DNA from: Chitinophagaceae bacterium
Lineage (GTDB): Bacteria; Bacteroidota; Bacteroidia; Chitinophagales; Chitinophagaceae
Direction of reading: 5' to 3'
DNA length: 54,772 nucleotides
Assembly (NCBI GenBank): GCA_004322425.1
Contig: SCVJ01000018.1
Span: forward strand, 1-54,772
A program made the translations under genes and the position numbers. The notes under the pieces were generated by a model. It did no database searches. It was not told the DNA's origin and saw nothing but the letters and a program-made list of their open reading frames with translations. Below are positions 25,713 to 34,129 of the stretch, piece after piece. The number at the start of each line of letters is the position of its first letter. The first letter of the stretch is position 1.

Positions 25713-26357
25713 TTAGTTTTTCTTTTTAAAATCACCTCTTTTCCAAGCTTGAATAAATTCTCCCCACGCCGCAGGATTAAAAATATTTTGCGGAGGAGTT
25801 TGCCCCGCATAATATGCCTTGGTGGCAATCGTACGTAGTTGAATGTTTGAGGCTTCCAAACCATCGTGTGGTGTACTCTTAAGTAAAGCACGTCGGGCTG
25901 CAATCGAAGTATTTTTTCGTGCTGTTTCAAGATCGTCATCATCAATTTTTGCATTGGCAAAATCACGAGCAAATTGTGCGGCTGTTGGTCGTCGTTTGAT
26001 AATTGTTGCCGGCAAATAAACTGTATCCTCTATCAGCAATTGAACAATACTATATTGATTTCCTTCTAGATTTTTTGGTACAGTAATAATTTTGGATTGG
26101 TAAGTAACGTGTGTAAACTCAACTATATCACCTTTTAAAACCACAATGGAAAATACACCCTGATTATTGGTTATGGTTCCTCTGTTTTGTCCCTTTACAA
26201 CAATGCTAACGGAGGGAATTCCAACCAAACTATCTGCGGTCATTACAATTCCATACAGTTGAACAACTGAGTCGCGGACAGACTCAAATTGTGCTTTAAG
26301 CGTATTGGGCAATAAGAAAATCAACAAAGTTGTTATTAGAAATACAGGTTTTTTCAC
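25713..26357 (-). CDS. exported protein with carboxypeptidase-regulatory-like domain
   Basis: 214 aa with a signal peptide (ending KAQ, about residue 22). Residues about 33-110 form a CarboxypepD_reg-like beta sandwich: LYGIVMTADSLVGIPSVSIVVKG with GTITNNQGVFSIVV and VEFTHVTYQSK, the same module that begins TonB-dependent receptors but here without a receptor. The charged C-terminal half (DFANAKIDDDD...ARRALLK) has no recognised domain. The start is GTG; no better in-frame ATG precedes the signal peptide. Function unknown. Confidence 0.78.
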   Translation of the reverse strand: MKKPVFLITTLLIFLLPNTLKAQFESVRDSVVQLYGIVMTADSLVGIPSVSIVVKGQNRGTITNNQGVFSIVVLKGDIVEFTHVTYQSKIITVPKNLEGNQYSIVQLLIEDTVYLPATIIKRRPTAAQFARDFANAKIDDDDLETARKNTSIAARRALLKSTPHDGLEASNIQLRTIATKAYYAGQTPPQNIFNPAAWGEFIQAWKRGDFKKKN

Positions 26358-26416
26358 AGTGTCAAAAATAAAGACAAGTTGCTGAAATCATAAAACTAAA
26401 TACAGGAAGTAGGGAT

Positions 26417-26424
26417 TAACTTTG
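26417..26424 (+). promoter_or_regulatory. -7 box of the mrp promoter
   Basis: TAACTTTG matches TAnnTTTG exactly, 34 nt before the ATG at 26459. No TTG element at the usual spacing. Confidence 0.4.
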
Positions 26425-26458
26425 CTAAATCTATAATGTTTTAACAAATTGTTGAGTA

Positions 26459-27544
26459 ATGACGCAAGAAAAAGTACTGGAAGCTCTTAGTAATGTTCAA
26501 GAACCCGATTTAGGAAAAGACCTTGTAACATTAAACATGGTTAAAGATATTTCTATTCATGAAAAGGAAGTTTCTTTTACTGTGGTTTTAACTACGCCCG
26601 CTTGTCCTATGAAAGAAATGATTAATAATGCTTGTGTAAATGCTATAAAATTATTAGTGAATAAAGAGGCTATCGTTAAAGTAAATTTTACTGCTAATAC
26701 TAGTTCCAAAAGAACAGATCCCAAAACTATACTACCAAAAGTTAAAAATATAATTGCAGTAGTCAGTGGAAAAGGTGGAGTTGGTAAATCTACGGTGGCT
26801 GCAAATCTTGCAATAGCATTAGCACAAGAAAATGCAAAAGTTGGTTTGATGGATGCTGACATTTATGGTCCCAGTGTACCTATTATGTTTGGAGTACGAG
26901 GTGAGCGACCAAAAATGATTGATTTGGGTGGAGAAAAAGGAATGATTGTTCCTTTGGAACGATTTGGAATAAAATTGATGAGTATTGGTTTGCTGGTTGA
27001 TGAAAAGTCAGCAGTTGTTTGGAGAGGTCCCATGGTGAGTAGTGCCATCCGTCAATTTGTAACGGATGTTTATTGGGACGAATTGGATTACTTAATTGTT
27101 GATATGCCTCCCGGAACGGGCGATATTCATTTAACTCTTATGCAAACTGTTCCTGTTACGGGTGCTGTTATTGTTACTACACCACAAGATGTTGCACTCG
27201 CCGATGCAAAAAAAGGTATAGCAATGTTTGGACAGGCTCAATTAAATGTTCCAATAATTGGATTGGTAGAAAATATGAGTTATTTCACACCACCTGAATT
27301 GCCGGAAAATAAATATTACTTGTTTGGAAAAGATGGCGGTAAAAGATTGGCTGAAGAATATGATATTCCATTTTTAGGACAAATTCCAATAGTTCAAAAT
27401 ATTAGGGAAGGCGGCGACCAAGGAGTTCCCGTAATGATGACAGATGATGGAATTTCAAAACAAGCTTTTTCCAACTTTGCTGCTCAAGTCGTACGCAGTG
27501 TTGCTATTCGCAATGCAAATAGTGCAACTATTCCTCTTAACTAA
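26459..27544 (+). CDS. Mrp/ApbC family iron-sulfur carrier ATPase
   Basis: 361 aa. Residues 1-90 are a MIP18/DUF59 domain (VLEALSNVQEPDLGKDLVTLNMVKD, TTPACPMKEM). The ParA/MinD-type ATPase has the deviant P-loop VVSGKGGVGKSTVAANLA, then LMDADIYGPSVP and DMPPGTGDIHLTL. Mrp proteins load Fe-S clusters onto apoproteins. The usual CxxC near the end (ENMS-x-F-x-C-P-x-C) is replaced by ENMSYFTPPELPE, so the scaffold cysteines are missing at that position, a form I believe is common in Bacteroidota. Followed 19 bp later by the PaiB-like gene. Confidence 0.92.
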   Translation: MTQEKVLEALSNVQEPDLGKDLVTLNMVKDISIHEKEVSFTVVLTTPACPMKEMINNACVNAIKLLVNKEAIVKVNFTANTSSKRTDPKTILPKVKNIIAVVSGKGGVGKSTVAANLAIALAQENAKVGLMDADIYGPSVPIMFGVRGERPKMIDLGGEKGMIVPLERFGIKLMSIGLLVDEKSAVVWRGPMVSSAIRQFVTDVYWDELDYLIVDMPPGTGDIHLTLMQTVPVTGAVIVTTPQDVALADAKKGIAMFGQAQLNVPIIGLVENMSYFTPPELPENKYYLFGKDGGKRLAEEYDIPFLGQIPIVQNIREGGDQGVPVMMTDDGISKQAFSNFAAQVVRSVAIRNANSATIPLN

Positions 27545-27563
27545 TTTTTGAATCTATTTTTCT

Positions 27564-28199
27564 ATGTATAATTTACCGTATTTCAAAGAAGAAAGTAAAG
27601 AAACAGTTTTGGAATTTATGCAACAGCATCCATTTGTTTTTTTAACTGGCTGCGGTGAAAAGAATATTCCAATTGCAACGCAAGTGCCAGTTTTTGTAGA
27701 TGAACGAGATGAAAAATTATTTATTACCGGACATATCATGAGAAACACAGATCATCACAAAGGGTTTTTGAAAAACTCGAATGTATTGGTTGTTTTCTCG
27801 GGGCCACACTGTTATGTAAGTGCTTCTTGGTACAGCAATCCACATCAGGCAAGCACTTGGAATTATATGAGTGTTCATGCAAAAGGAGATATTCAGTTTC
27901 TTGATGATCAAGCATTAATTGATGTTTTGAAACGATTGTCATTGAAATACGAAAAAAACAATTCTACTTCGCCAACTGTTTTTGAAAATCTTCCTGATAA
28001 ATATAAATTCCCAATGTTGAATGCTATTGTTGCTTTTGAAATTGAAGTTTCTGCAATAGATAATGTATTTAAACTAAGTCAAAATCGGGACGAAAAAAGT
28101 TACCAAAGCATAATTGAAAATTTAAAACATCAAGAAGGTGATGGAAAATTAATAGCAGAGGAAATGGAGAAAAGGCAACAACAACTTTTTGGAGTATGA
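27564..28199 (+). CDS. PaiB-like FMN-binding split-barrel protein
   Basis: 211 aa. Matches the PaiB (COG2808) pattern: YNLPYFKEESKETVLEFMQQ at the start, FITGHIMRNTDH, VVFSGPHCYVSASWY and TWNYMSVHAKG. The fold is the pyridoxamine-phosphate-oxidase-like FMN barrel. Bacillus PaiB is described as a negative transcriptional regulator, but many relatives are probably FMN or heme enzymes. It overlaps the GDPD gene by 4 bp (ATGA), so the two are translationally coupled. Confidence 0.85.
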   Translation: MYNLPYFKEESKETVLEFMQQHPFVFLTGCGEKNIPIATQVPVFVDERDEKLFITGHIMRNTDHHKGFLKNSNVLVVFSGPHCYVSASWYSNPHQASTWNYMSVHAKGDIQFLDDQALIDVLKRLSLKYEKNNSTSPTVFENLPDKYKFPMLNAIVAFEIEVSAIDNVFKLSQNRDEKSYQSIIENLKHQEGDGKLIAEEMEKRQQQLFGV

Positions 28200-29095
28200 A
28201 TAAACTATTCTTAATTATTACTCTTTTTACAATGAACTCCTGCTTTTCACAGAATTTATTTTCCAAAAAAAATCAGGTTAAAAAATTTGATTTTCAAGGT
28301 CATCGAGGATGTAGAGGATTAATGCCGGAGAACACAATCCCAGCAATGATTAAGGCGATTGATTTAGGAGTGACAACGCTCGAAATGGATGTAGTTGTTA
28401 CAAAAGATAAAAAAATAATTCTTTCGCATGAGCCTTGGTTTGGCCATGAAATTTCAACAAAACCAGACGGAACATTTTTTGATGAAAAAACAGAAAAGTC
28501 GTTCCCTATTTTTAAGATGAATTATGAAGAAGTAAAGTTGTATGATGTAGGAATGAAGCCACATCCCCGATTTCCCGATCAACAAAAACTGGCAATGTTT
28601 AAACCCTTACTAAGTGATCTTTTAGATGCTGTTGCTGACTATTTAAAAAAGAATAAGTTACCCAATGTTCAATTTAACATTGAAACCAAGAGCACAATAG
28701 AGGGCGATAACATTTTTCATCCAAAGCCCGATGAGTTTGTAGATTTATTAATGAAGGTTATTATTGAAAAACAAATAGAAGAACAAGTGATTATTCAATC
28801 GTTTGATTTTAGAACGCTTCAATATTTGCATATAAAATTTCCTTTAATAAAAACAGCCATGCTGATTGAAGATTCTGATCATCGAGGTTTGGAGCAGCAG
28901 ATACTTTCCTTAGGTTTCATACCCACTATTTATAGTCCTCATTTTTCGTTGATTACCAAAAAGCTAATTAAAGAATGTCATCAGAAAAAAATAAAAATCA
29001 TTCCTTGGACTGTCAATGAAAAAAAAGAAATTATGAAATTAAAAAATTGGGGAGTGGATGGTATCATTTCTGATTATCCCAACTTATTTCAATAA
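28196..29095 (+). CDS. glycerophosphodiester phosphodiesterase
   Basis: 299 aa with a signal peptide (about 19 residues, ending CFSQ), so periplasmic. The GDPD core is FQGHRGCRGLMPENTIPAM (His-Arg-Gly-x...Glu-Asn-Thr), then TTLEMDVVVTKDKKIILSHEP (Glu, Asp, second His), IETKS and the TIM barrel end with IIPWTVNEKKEI and GVDGIISDYPNL. It hydrolyses glycerophosphodiesters to glycerol 3-phosphate and an alcohol. Its ATG overlaps the PaiB stop. Confidence 0.94.
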   Translation: MNKLFLIITLFTMNSCFSQNLFSKKNQVKKFDFQGHRGCRGLMPENTIPAMIKAIDLGVTTLEMDVVVTKDKKIILSHEPWFGHEISTKPDGTFFDEKTEKSFPIFKMNYEEVKLYDVGMKPHPRFPDQQKLAMFKPLLSDLLDAVADYLKKNKLPNVQFNIETKSTIEGDNIFHPKPDEFVDLLMKVIIEKQIEEQVIIQSFDFRTLQYLHIKFPLIKTAMLIEDSDHRGLEQQILSLGFIPTIYSPHFSLITKKLIKECHQKKIKIIPWTVNEKKEIMKLKNWGVDGIISDYPNLFQ

Positions 29096-29139
29096 AATAT
29101 TGGATAATCAACAATTCAATTTTTATAGCCACAATTTTT

Positions 29140-29147
29140 TATCTTCG
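29140..29147 (+). promoter_or_regulatory. -7-like box of the pyrF promoter
   Basis: TATCTTCG differs by one base from TAnnTTTG and ends 5 nt before the ATG at 29153, the same geometry as at the ftsK and E1 genes. TTC stands where a TTG -33 would be. Confidence 0.4.
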
Positions 29148-29152
29148 CAGGA

Positions 29153-29956
29153 ATGACTCGTCAGCAGCTCGTCAAACAAATTCGCACTAAGAAATCGTAC
29201 CTCTGTGTTGGCTTAGATACTGATATTACTAAAATTCCCAAGCACCTTTTAAAAGAAACAGATCCAATTTTTAGTTTCAATAAATCCATTATTGATGCTA
29301 CAAATGATTTATGTGTAGGCTATAAAATCAACACAGCTTTTTATGAAGCGTTGGGTGTAAAAGGGTGGGAGGCAATGGAAAAAACCGTTCGCTACATTGG
29401 TACCGATCATTTTAAAATTGCAGATGCAAAACGTGGAGATATTGGAAATACTTCTGATCAATATGCAAAAGCATTTTTTGAAACTCTTCCTTTCGATGCT
29501 GTAACTGTAGCGCCTTATATGGGTGAGGATAGTATAAAACCATTTTTACAGTATCCCGAAAAGTGGGGGATTGTTTTAGGACTAACTTCAAATGCAGGGG
29601 CAAAAGATTTTGAGTTGCAAAAATCAGGAAACGATTTTTTATATAAACAAATTTTGCATTCCGTTTCTCAATGGGGTACAACCGATAATTTAATGTTTGT
29701 AATTGGTGCTACACAAGCCAATGAGTTTTCAGAAATTAGAAAAATTACTCCGAATCATTTTTATCTGGTTCCCGGTGTTGGTGCACAGGGTGGAAGTTTG
29801 AAAGAAATTTCTGAAAAAGCGATGATTGAAGATTGCGGAATTTTAGTGAATGTTAGTCGTTCCATAATTTATGCATCAGATAAAGAAAATTTTTCGGAAG
29901 AAGCAAGAAAAGTTGCAAAGCAATACCAATCCGAAATGGAGGAATATATTCGGTAA
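29153..29956 (+). CDS. pyrF: orotidine 5'-phosphate decarboxylase (type 2)
   Basis: 267 aa, the long type 2 form. Converts OMP to UMP, the last step of pyrimidine synthesis. YLCVGLDTDITKIP starts the TIM barrel; YKINTAFYEALG and FKIADAKRGDIGNTS (Lys, Asp, Lys, Asp network) are the catalytic pieces, and VPGVGAQGG and NVSRSIIYAS form the phosphate site. Separate from the upstream GDPD gene by 57 bp with its own -7 box. Confidence 0.95.
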   Translation: MTRQQLVKQIRTKKSYLCVGLDTDITKIPKHLLKETDPIFSFNKSIIDATNDLCVGYKINTAFYEALGVKGWEAMEKTVRYIGTDHFKIADAKRGDIGNTSDQYAKAFFETLPFDAVTVAPYMGEDSIKPFLQYPEKWGIVLGLTSNAGAKDFELQKSGNDFLYKQILHSVSQWGTTDNLMFVIGATQANEFSEIRKITPNHFYLVPGVGAQGGSLKEISEKAMIEDCGILVNVSRSIIYASDKENFSEEARKVAKQYQSEMEEYIR

Positions 29957-29986
29957 TGCGCTTCCATTTCTACCATACTATTACCC

Positions 29987-29994
29987 TAATTTTG
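29987..29994 (+). promoter_or_regulatory. -7 box of the acyl-CoA dehydrogenase promoter
   Basis: TAATTTTG is an exact match to TAnnTTTG, 20 nt before the ATG at 30015 and downstream of the pyrF stop. No clear TTG element. Confidence 0.4.
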
Positions 29995-30014
29995 TAAACT
30001 AAACATTGAAAATT

Positions 30015-31199
30015 ATGGCTGCGCGTACCGATTTGTTTCAAAGCCCCGACTATTTTTTTGTGGATGAACTTCTTACAGAAGAACATAAATTAATTCGTGA
30101 ATCTGTTAGAAGCTATGTTAAAAAAGAAATTTCTCCTATCATTGAAGAATATGCACAGAAAGCGGCTTTCCCTCAACAAATCGTAAAACAATTAGGTGAT
30201 CTTGGATGTTTTGGACCAACCGTTCCTGTCGCATATGGTGGTGGAGGATTAGATTATATTTCATACGGTTTAATGATGCAAGAGTTGGAAAGGGGCGATA
30301 GTGGTGTTCGATCAACAGCATCAGTTCAAGGTTCATTAGTCATGTTTCCAATTTTTGCTTTCGGAAGTGAAGATCAACGAAAAAAATATTTGCCCAAGTT
30401 GGCGAGCGGAGAATGGTTGGGTTGTTTTGGATTAACAGAACCCGATCACGGCAGCGATCCGTCAAGTATGCTAACGAATATCAAAGATGCTGGCGATCAT
30501 TATATTTTAAATGGATCAAAAATGTGGATTAGTAATGCCCCTTATTCACAAGTTGCAGTTGTTTGGGCAAAAGATGAATCAGGTGTTGTTCGAGGATTGA
30601 TAGTGGAAAGAGGAATGGAGGGATTCAGCACACCCACTACACACGGCAAATGGAGTTTGCGTGCATCGGCAACTGGTGAATTAGTTTTTGATAATGTTAA
30701 AATTCCGAAAGAAAATATTTTTCCAACCATCAAAGGATTAAAAGGACCATTGAGTTGTTTAACGAAAGCTCGCTATGGAATTGCGTGGGGCGCAATTGGT
30801 GCTGCTATGGATTGTTATGATACAGCTTTGCGATATTCAAAAGAGAGGGAACAATTCGGAAAACCGATTGGGGCTTTTCAGTTGCAGCAAAAAAAATTGG
30901 CTGAAATGATAACTGAAATTACAAAAGCACAATTATTAAACTGGCGGTTGGGTGTGCTTATGAATGAAGGAAAAGTAACACCGCAACAAGTAAGTATGGC
31001 AAAAAGAAATGCTTGTGAAGTTGCTAGCAATATTTGTCGTGATGCCCGCCAAATGCTAGGTGGGATGGGAATTACAGGAGAATATTCTGTGATGCGACAT
31101 ATGATGAACTTGGAAAGCGTCATTACATATGAAGGTACTCACGACATTCATTTATTGATTACAGGAATGGATGTTACCGGAATTAATGCATTCCAATAA
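30015..31199 (+). CDS. acyl-CoA dehydrogenase, glutaryl-CoA dehydrogenase-like
   Basis: 394 aa from the ATG at 30015; a TTG at 30006 could add three residues. FAD flavoprotein that introduces a 2,3 double bond. GPTVPVAYGGGGLDYISYG, LGCFGLTEPDHGSDPSSM and KMWISNAPYSQVAVVWAK form the N-terminal and beta domains; KEREQFGKPIGAFQLQQKKLAEM and QMLGGMGITGEYSVMRHMMN complete FAD binding. The catalytic Glu is in ITYEGTHDIHLLITG, a glutaryl-CoA dehydrogenase-like ending. Exact chain-length specificity is unclear. aroK follows after 9 bp. Confidence 0.92.
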   Translation: MAARTDLFQSPDYFFVDELLTEEHKLIRESVRSYVKKEISPIIEEYAQKAAFPQQIVKQLGDLGCFGPTVPVAYGGGGLDYISYGLMMQELERGDSGVRSTASVQGSLVMFPIFAFGSEDQRKKYLPKLASGEWLGCFGLTEPDHGSDPSSMLTNIKDAGDHYILNGSKMWISNAPYSQVAVVWAKDESGVVRGLIVERGMEGFSTPTTHGKWSLRASATGELVFDNVKIPKENIFPTIKGLKGPLSCLTKARYGIAWGAIGAAMDCYDTALRYSKEREQFGKPIGAFQLQQKKLAEMITEITKAQLLNWRLGVLMNEGKVTPQQVSMAKRNACEVASNICRDARQMLGGMGITGEYSVMRHMMNLESVITYEGTHDIHLLITGMDVTGINAFQ

Positions 31200-31208
31200 A
31201 AAGTTAAG

Positions 31209-31724
31209 ATGCCCAAGCTGAAAATATTCATCATTGGCTTTATGGGTTCTGGGAAAACTTATTGGGGCAAACGCTTGAGTGAAAAAATTAATCTTCCATT
31301 TTTTGATTTAGATGAATTAATTGAACAACATGAAAATGAAAGTGTTGATGAAATCATATCTGCGAAAGGGGAAACTTGGTTTAGATCATTAGAAAAAGAA
31401 ACACTGGAAAATTTTACAAAAAATCACAACTCATTCATTCTATCAACTGGAGGCGGTACGCCCTGTTTTTTAAATAATATTGAGTATTTGAAAAAAAACG
31501 GATATGTAATTTGCTTGAATGCAGAAATTGAAATTTTGTATCAACGATTGAAGATGGAAAAACAAAAGCGACCATTAATAAAAAATTTGAATGATAAGCA
31601 ATTGAAAGATTTTATAGTCGAAAAATTGGTGGAGCGAAACATTTTTTATCAACAAGCGGATCAAATTATCAATGAAAAAGAAATTGACTTGGAGAATATT
31701 TGTAAAATTTTAGAGCATGAATAA
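31209..31724 (+). CDS. aroK: shikimate kinase
   Basis: 171 aa, standard length. Phosphorylates shikimate with ATP in the chorismate pathway. P-loop GFMGSGKT at 10-17, shikimate-binding Asp and Arg in FFDLDELIE and GETWFRSLEKE, the GGG loop LSTGGGTPCF, and the lid Arg in QKRPLI. It is in a tandem run with the acyl-CoA dehydrogenase (9 bp) and overlaps the DUF423 gene by 8 bp. Confidence 0.94.
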   Translation: MPKLKIFIIGFMGSGKTYWGKRLSEKINLPFFDLDELIEQHENESVDEIISAKGETWFRSLEKETLENFTKNHNSFILSTGGGTPCFLNNIEYLKKNGYVICLNAEIEILYQRLKMEKQKRPLIKNLNDKQLKDFIVEKLVERNIFYQQADQIINEKEIDLENICKILEHE

Positions 31725-32109
31725 AAAATTTTTAGTAATAGGTTCAATACTGAGTGCCGTATCAATTTTGTTAGGTGCATTTGGAGCACACGGATTAAAA
31801 CCAATGGTTACTTCAGAAGTGCTACAAGCTTTTCATACCGGAGTTCAATACCAGATTTATCATTCATTTGCTTTGTTACTTGCTGGAATTTTGTATGAAA
31901 AATTTTGTGTAAGGTTTGTGAAACTAGCTGGAATATTTTTTATGATAGGTATATTGTTGTTTTCGGGTTCTCTTTATTTGATGACAATAATGAAAGCAAG
32001 TGCAATAATGATTCCTCCATACATCGGTATTATTACGCCTTTCGGCGGTATTGCATTTGTTGTAGGTTGGATTTTATTGATTTATGCAATTCGTAAAAGC
32101 AAATTATAG
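31717..32109 (+). CDS. DUF423 family small membrane protein
   Basis: 130 aa with four hydrophobic segments. AVSILLGAFGAHGLKP near the start and YQIYHSFALLLAG, ILLFSGSLYLM and TPFGGIAFVVGWILLIYAI are the DUF423 (YgdD/YwdK) signature blocks. Inner membrane; function unknown. It overlaps aroK at its start and the convergent sensor kinase gene by 6 bp at its end. Confidence 0.92.
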   Translation: MNKKFLVIGSILSAVSILLGAFGAHGLKPMVTSEVLQAFHTGVQYQIYHSFALLLAGILYEKFCVRFVKLAGIFFMIGILLFSGSLYLMTIMKASAIMIPPYIGIITPFGGIAFVVGWILLIYAIRKSKL

Positions 32110-34005
32110 CGGCAATGCTAAAACAGCAGTCGTTCCTTTCTCATTATTTTTAATTGAAAATGTTCCTTGAATCTCTTCCATTCTGTGCGTAATGTTTGTT
32201 AATCCATTCCCTATTTTATTTAAATTATTCAAGTCGATACCAATGCCGTTATCAATTACTGTGATTACCAGCTGATGATTCAATGCTATATCCAGTACAA
32301 CTGACGTGGCTTGTGAATGTTTTGCAGTATTCGTTAAAAGTTCGGCAACGCTCAAGTATAAATTTCGACGAGTTTGCCCGTTCAGTTCTTTCGGTAAAAT
32401 TTGCTGTGGAGCTTTATATGAAAATTCAATTAATGTTCCTTTAAAATACTTGCTGGATGTGGATTGAATATAGTTGATGAAGTTCGAGAGTGAATCATTT
32501 TTTGTGTTAATACTCCAGGCCAACATGCTCATTTTTTTTAATAAGTCGGTGGCAGAATTTGAAATTATTGTTATTTCTTTTGATGAAGTTTCACTGGACT
32601 TCGATTTTAAAATTTCACTCAACAACAAAATATGTGTCATTCCCGCACCCAATTCATCGTGCACATCTGCTGCAATATTATTGCGTACTTCTTGTTGGGT
32701 TCTATAAATAGCAACTTGTTTTTCTAATTCATTTTCTTTTTTCAACTGTTCGCGTTTGGCAGCTTGGCGAATCAGCTCAGCAGTATTTTTGTACGTTAAC
32801 GCCATTAAAAAAAACAGGAGTTCGAAAAATAATCCCAATTCATACCAAAATAGGGAGCTGTTAAAAATTGAATTGGGGTCGATTTTAATACGGAACCAAA
32901 TCAACACTAAAGAGCCAAGTGAAAAGAGTAAATAAAAAAGAGTGCCTAGAAATAGGTAGCGTAAAATTTTGTCTTTCCAATGTAGTAAACTAAAAAAAAG
33001 AAAAAACAAACCCAGTACAAACAACAATCCTTTTGCCAAAATATTTTCTAAAAAATTTTGTAGAAAAAAGTTATCCGAAGCAAAATATAAATAAGTAAAA
33101 GCAAGTAAAATAATAGTTAATACATAGGCGCAAAAAGTATAAAGCTTGTGTAATAAGGAATAAGCGGTTTTGTAGGAAAGAAATTTAATGGTGAAAAGTA
33201 AATAAAAGCACATGCCGACACCTTGTAGTATAAAATCAAGATAGGATTCGAATAAGAAGCTAGTCGGTGAAGATTTAGAATAATAAAATTCCTTTGTAAA
33301 AAGCATAGCCCCCAAAAACAAGGCGTAGAGCGAATAATATAAAAATTCTAAATGTTTGTTTTGGCTAAAGTTGATGAGGGCTAGCAAGGCCATAATCAAT
33401 AAGATCCCGCAGAAAAAATAGGTAATAGTTCCGTCTGCACTTTTTTTGGATTGTAAAAAATGATCAATGAAAGTGTTAATCCATGCGGCATTTATTATTT
33501 GAGGGCTTAAATGGTTCGTATATGATTTTATAGGAGTGAGTTCTACAATAAAGCTAAGCGTGTCTTTTGGTGGGATCGTCAGTTTTCTAAAAGAAAAATT
33601 GTTGGTATGATTCGGTAAAATATTGGGGAGTGAAATTAAAGTACTGTTTTCGAAGCGATAAAAATTAACAGATTTAAAATGATTGCCCGGATAAAAATAA
33701 CAAGGCGTTTCAGTTGGGCTTGTGTTGGAAAGAGTAAAGCGAAAAATGATTTTCTTCGTTACATTCTTTACACTAATCTGAAAAGGAGTTTTTAGTGAGC
33801 CAGAAAAAGCAAGTGATTTAAAATCGGTTAATACATTAAACGAAACGGGAACAAAAACAGTTTCACCGGCTGTTATTTTTTTTTCGATCGAAACATCAGT
33901 AATATCAATGAACGAATTTAAATGCTGCGCTGGTGCTAATAGGGGGAGCAATAAAAACAGACTTACTAAAAATAGCAGATGTCGAATTTTTACTAATCGT
34001 AACAT
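32104..34005 (-). CDS. 7TM sensor histidine kinase (7TMR-DISM type)
   Basis: 633 aa from the ATG at 34005; a TTG at 34014 adds three residues. Signal peptide (ending PAQ), a periplasmic beta-rich sensor of the 7TMR-DISMED kind (about 30-185), seven hydrophobic segments (about 190-410), a short coiled coil, then a HisKA_3-type phosphoacceptor NNIAADVHDELGAGMTHI and an HATPase domain with SVAELLTNTAKHSQA (N box), VIDNGIGID (G1) and GNGLTNITHRM (G2). This is the NarL/DesK-type kinase class, which normally pairs with a LuxR-type regulator, but none is adjacent. It overlaps DUF423 at its end. Confidence 0.88.
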   Translation of the reverse strand: MLRLVKIRHLLFLVSLFLLLPLLAPAQHLNSFIDITDVSIEKKITAGETVFVPVSFNVLTDFKSLAFSGSLKTPFQISVKNVTKKIIFRFTLSNTSPTETPCYFYPGNHFKSVNFYRFENSTLISLPNILPNHTNNFSFRKLTIPPKDTLSFIVELTPIKSYTNHLSPQIINAAWINTFIDHFLQSKKSADGTITYFFCGILLIMALLALINFSQNKHLEFLYYSLYALFLGAMLFTKEFYYSKSSPTSFLFESYLDFILQGVGMCFYLLFTIKFLSYKTAYSLLHKLYTFCAYVLTIILLAFTYLYFASDNFFLQNFLENILAKGLLFVLGLFFLFFSLLHWKDKILRYLFLGTLFYLLFSLGSLVLIWFRIKIDPNSIFNSSLFWYELGLFFELLFFLMALTYKNTAELIRQAAKREQLKKENELEKQVAIYRTQQEVRNNIAADVHDELGAGMTHILLLSEILKSKSSETSSKEITIISNSATDLLKKMSMLAWSINTKNDSLSNFINYIQSTSSKYFKGTLIEFSYKAPQQILPKELNGQTRRNLYLSVAELLTNTAKHSQATSVVLDIALNHQLVITVIDNGIGIDLNNLNKIGNGLTNITHRMEEIQGTFSIKNNEKGTTAVLALPL

Positions 34006-34091
34006 TAGTTGCAAAAATAATTAGATATTTAAAGTTAACGGTTTGTCATAATATTTGAATGCAAATTGTGGGTGGGTAACGCAAGAAAGAA

Positions 34092-34124
34092 TTGATTATC
34101 TACATGGGCTTCTTATTATCTTTG
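34092..34124 (+). promoter_or_regulatory. Promoter of ftsK
   Basis: TTG at 34092-34094, 22 nt spacer, then TATCTTTG (34117-34124), a full match to the -7 consensus. The box ends 5 nt before the ATG at 34130, supporting that start and suggesting a leaderless transcript. Confidence 0.6.
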
Positions 34125-34129
34125 TCGGC

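Noticed and set aside
25700-25972. 90-codon minus-strand frame inside the carboxypeptidase-regulatory-like gene
   Set aside because: It is the alternative frame of the real gene at 25713-26357, which has a signal peptide and a recognisable domain.
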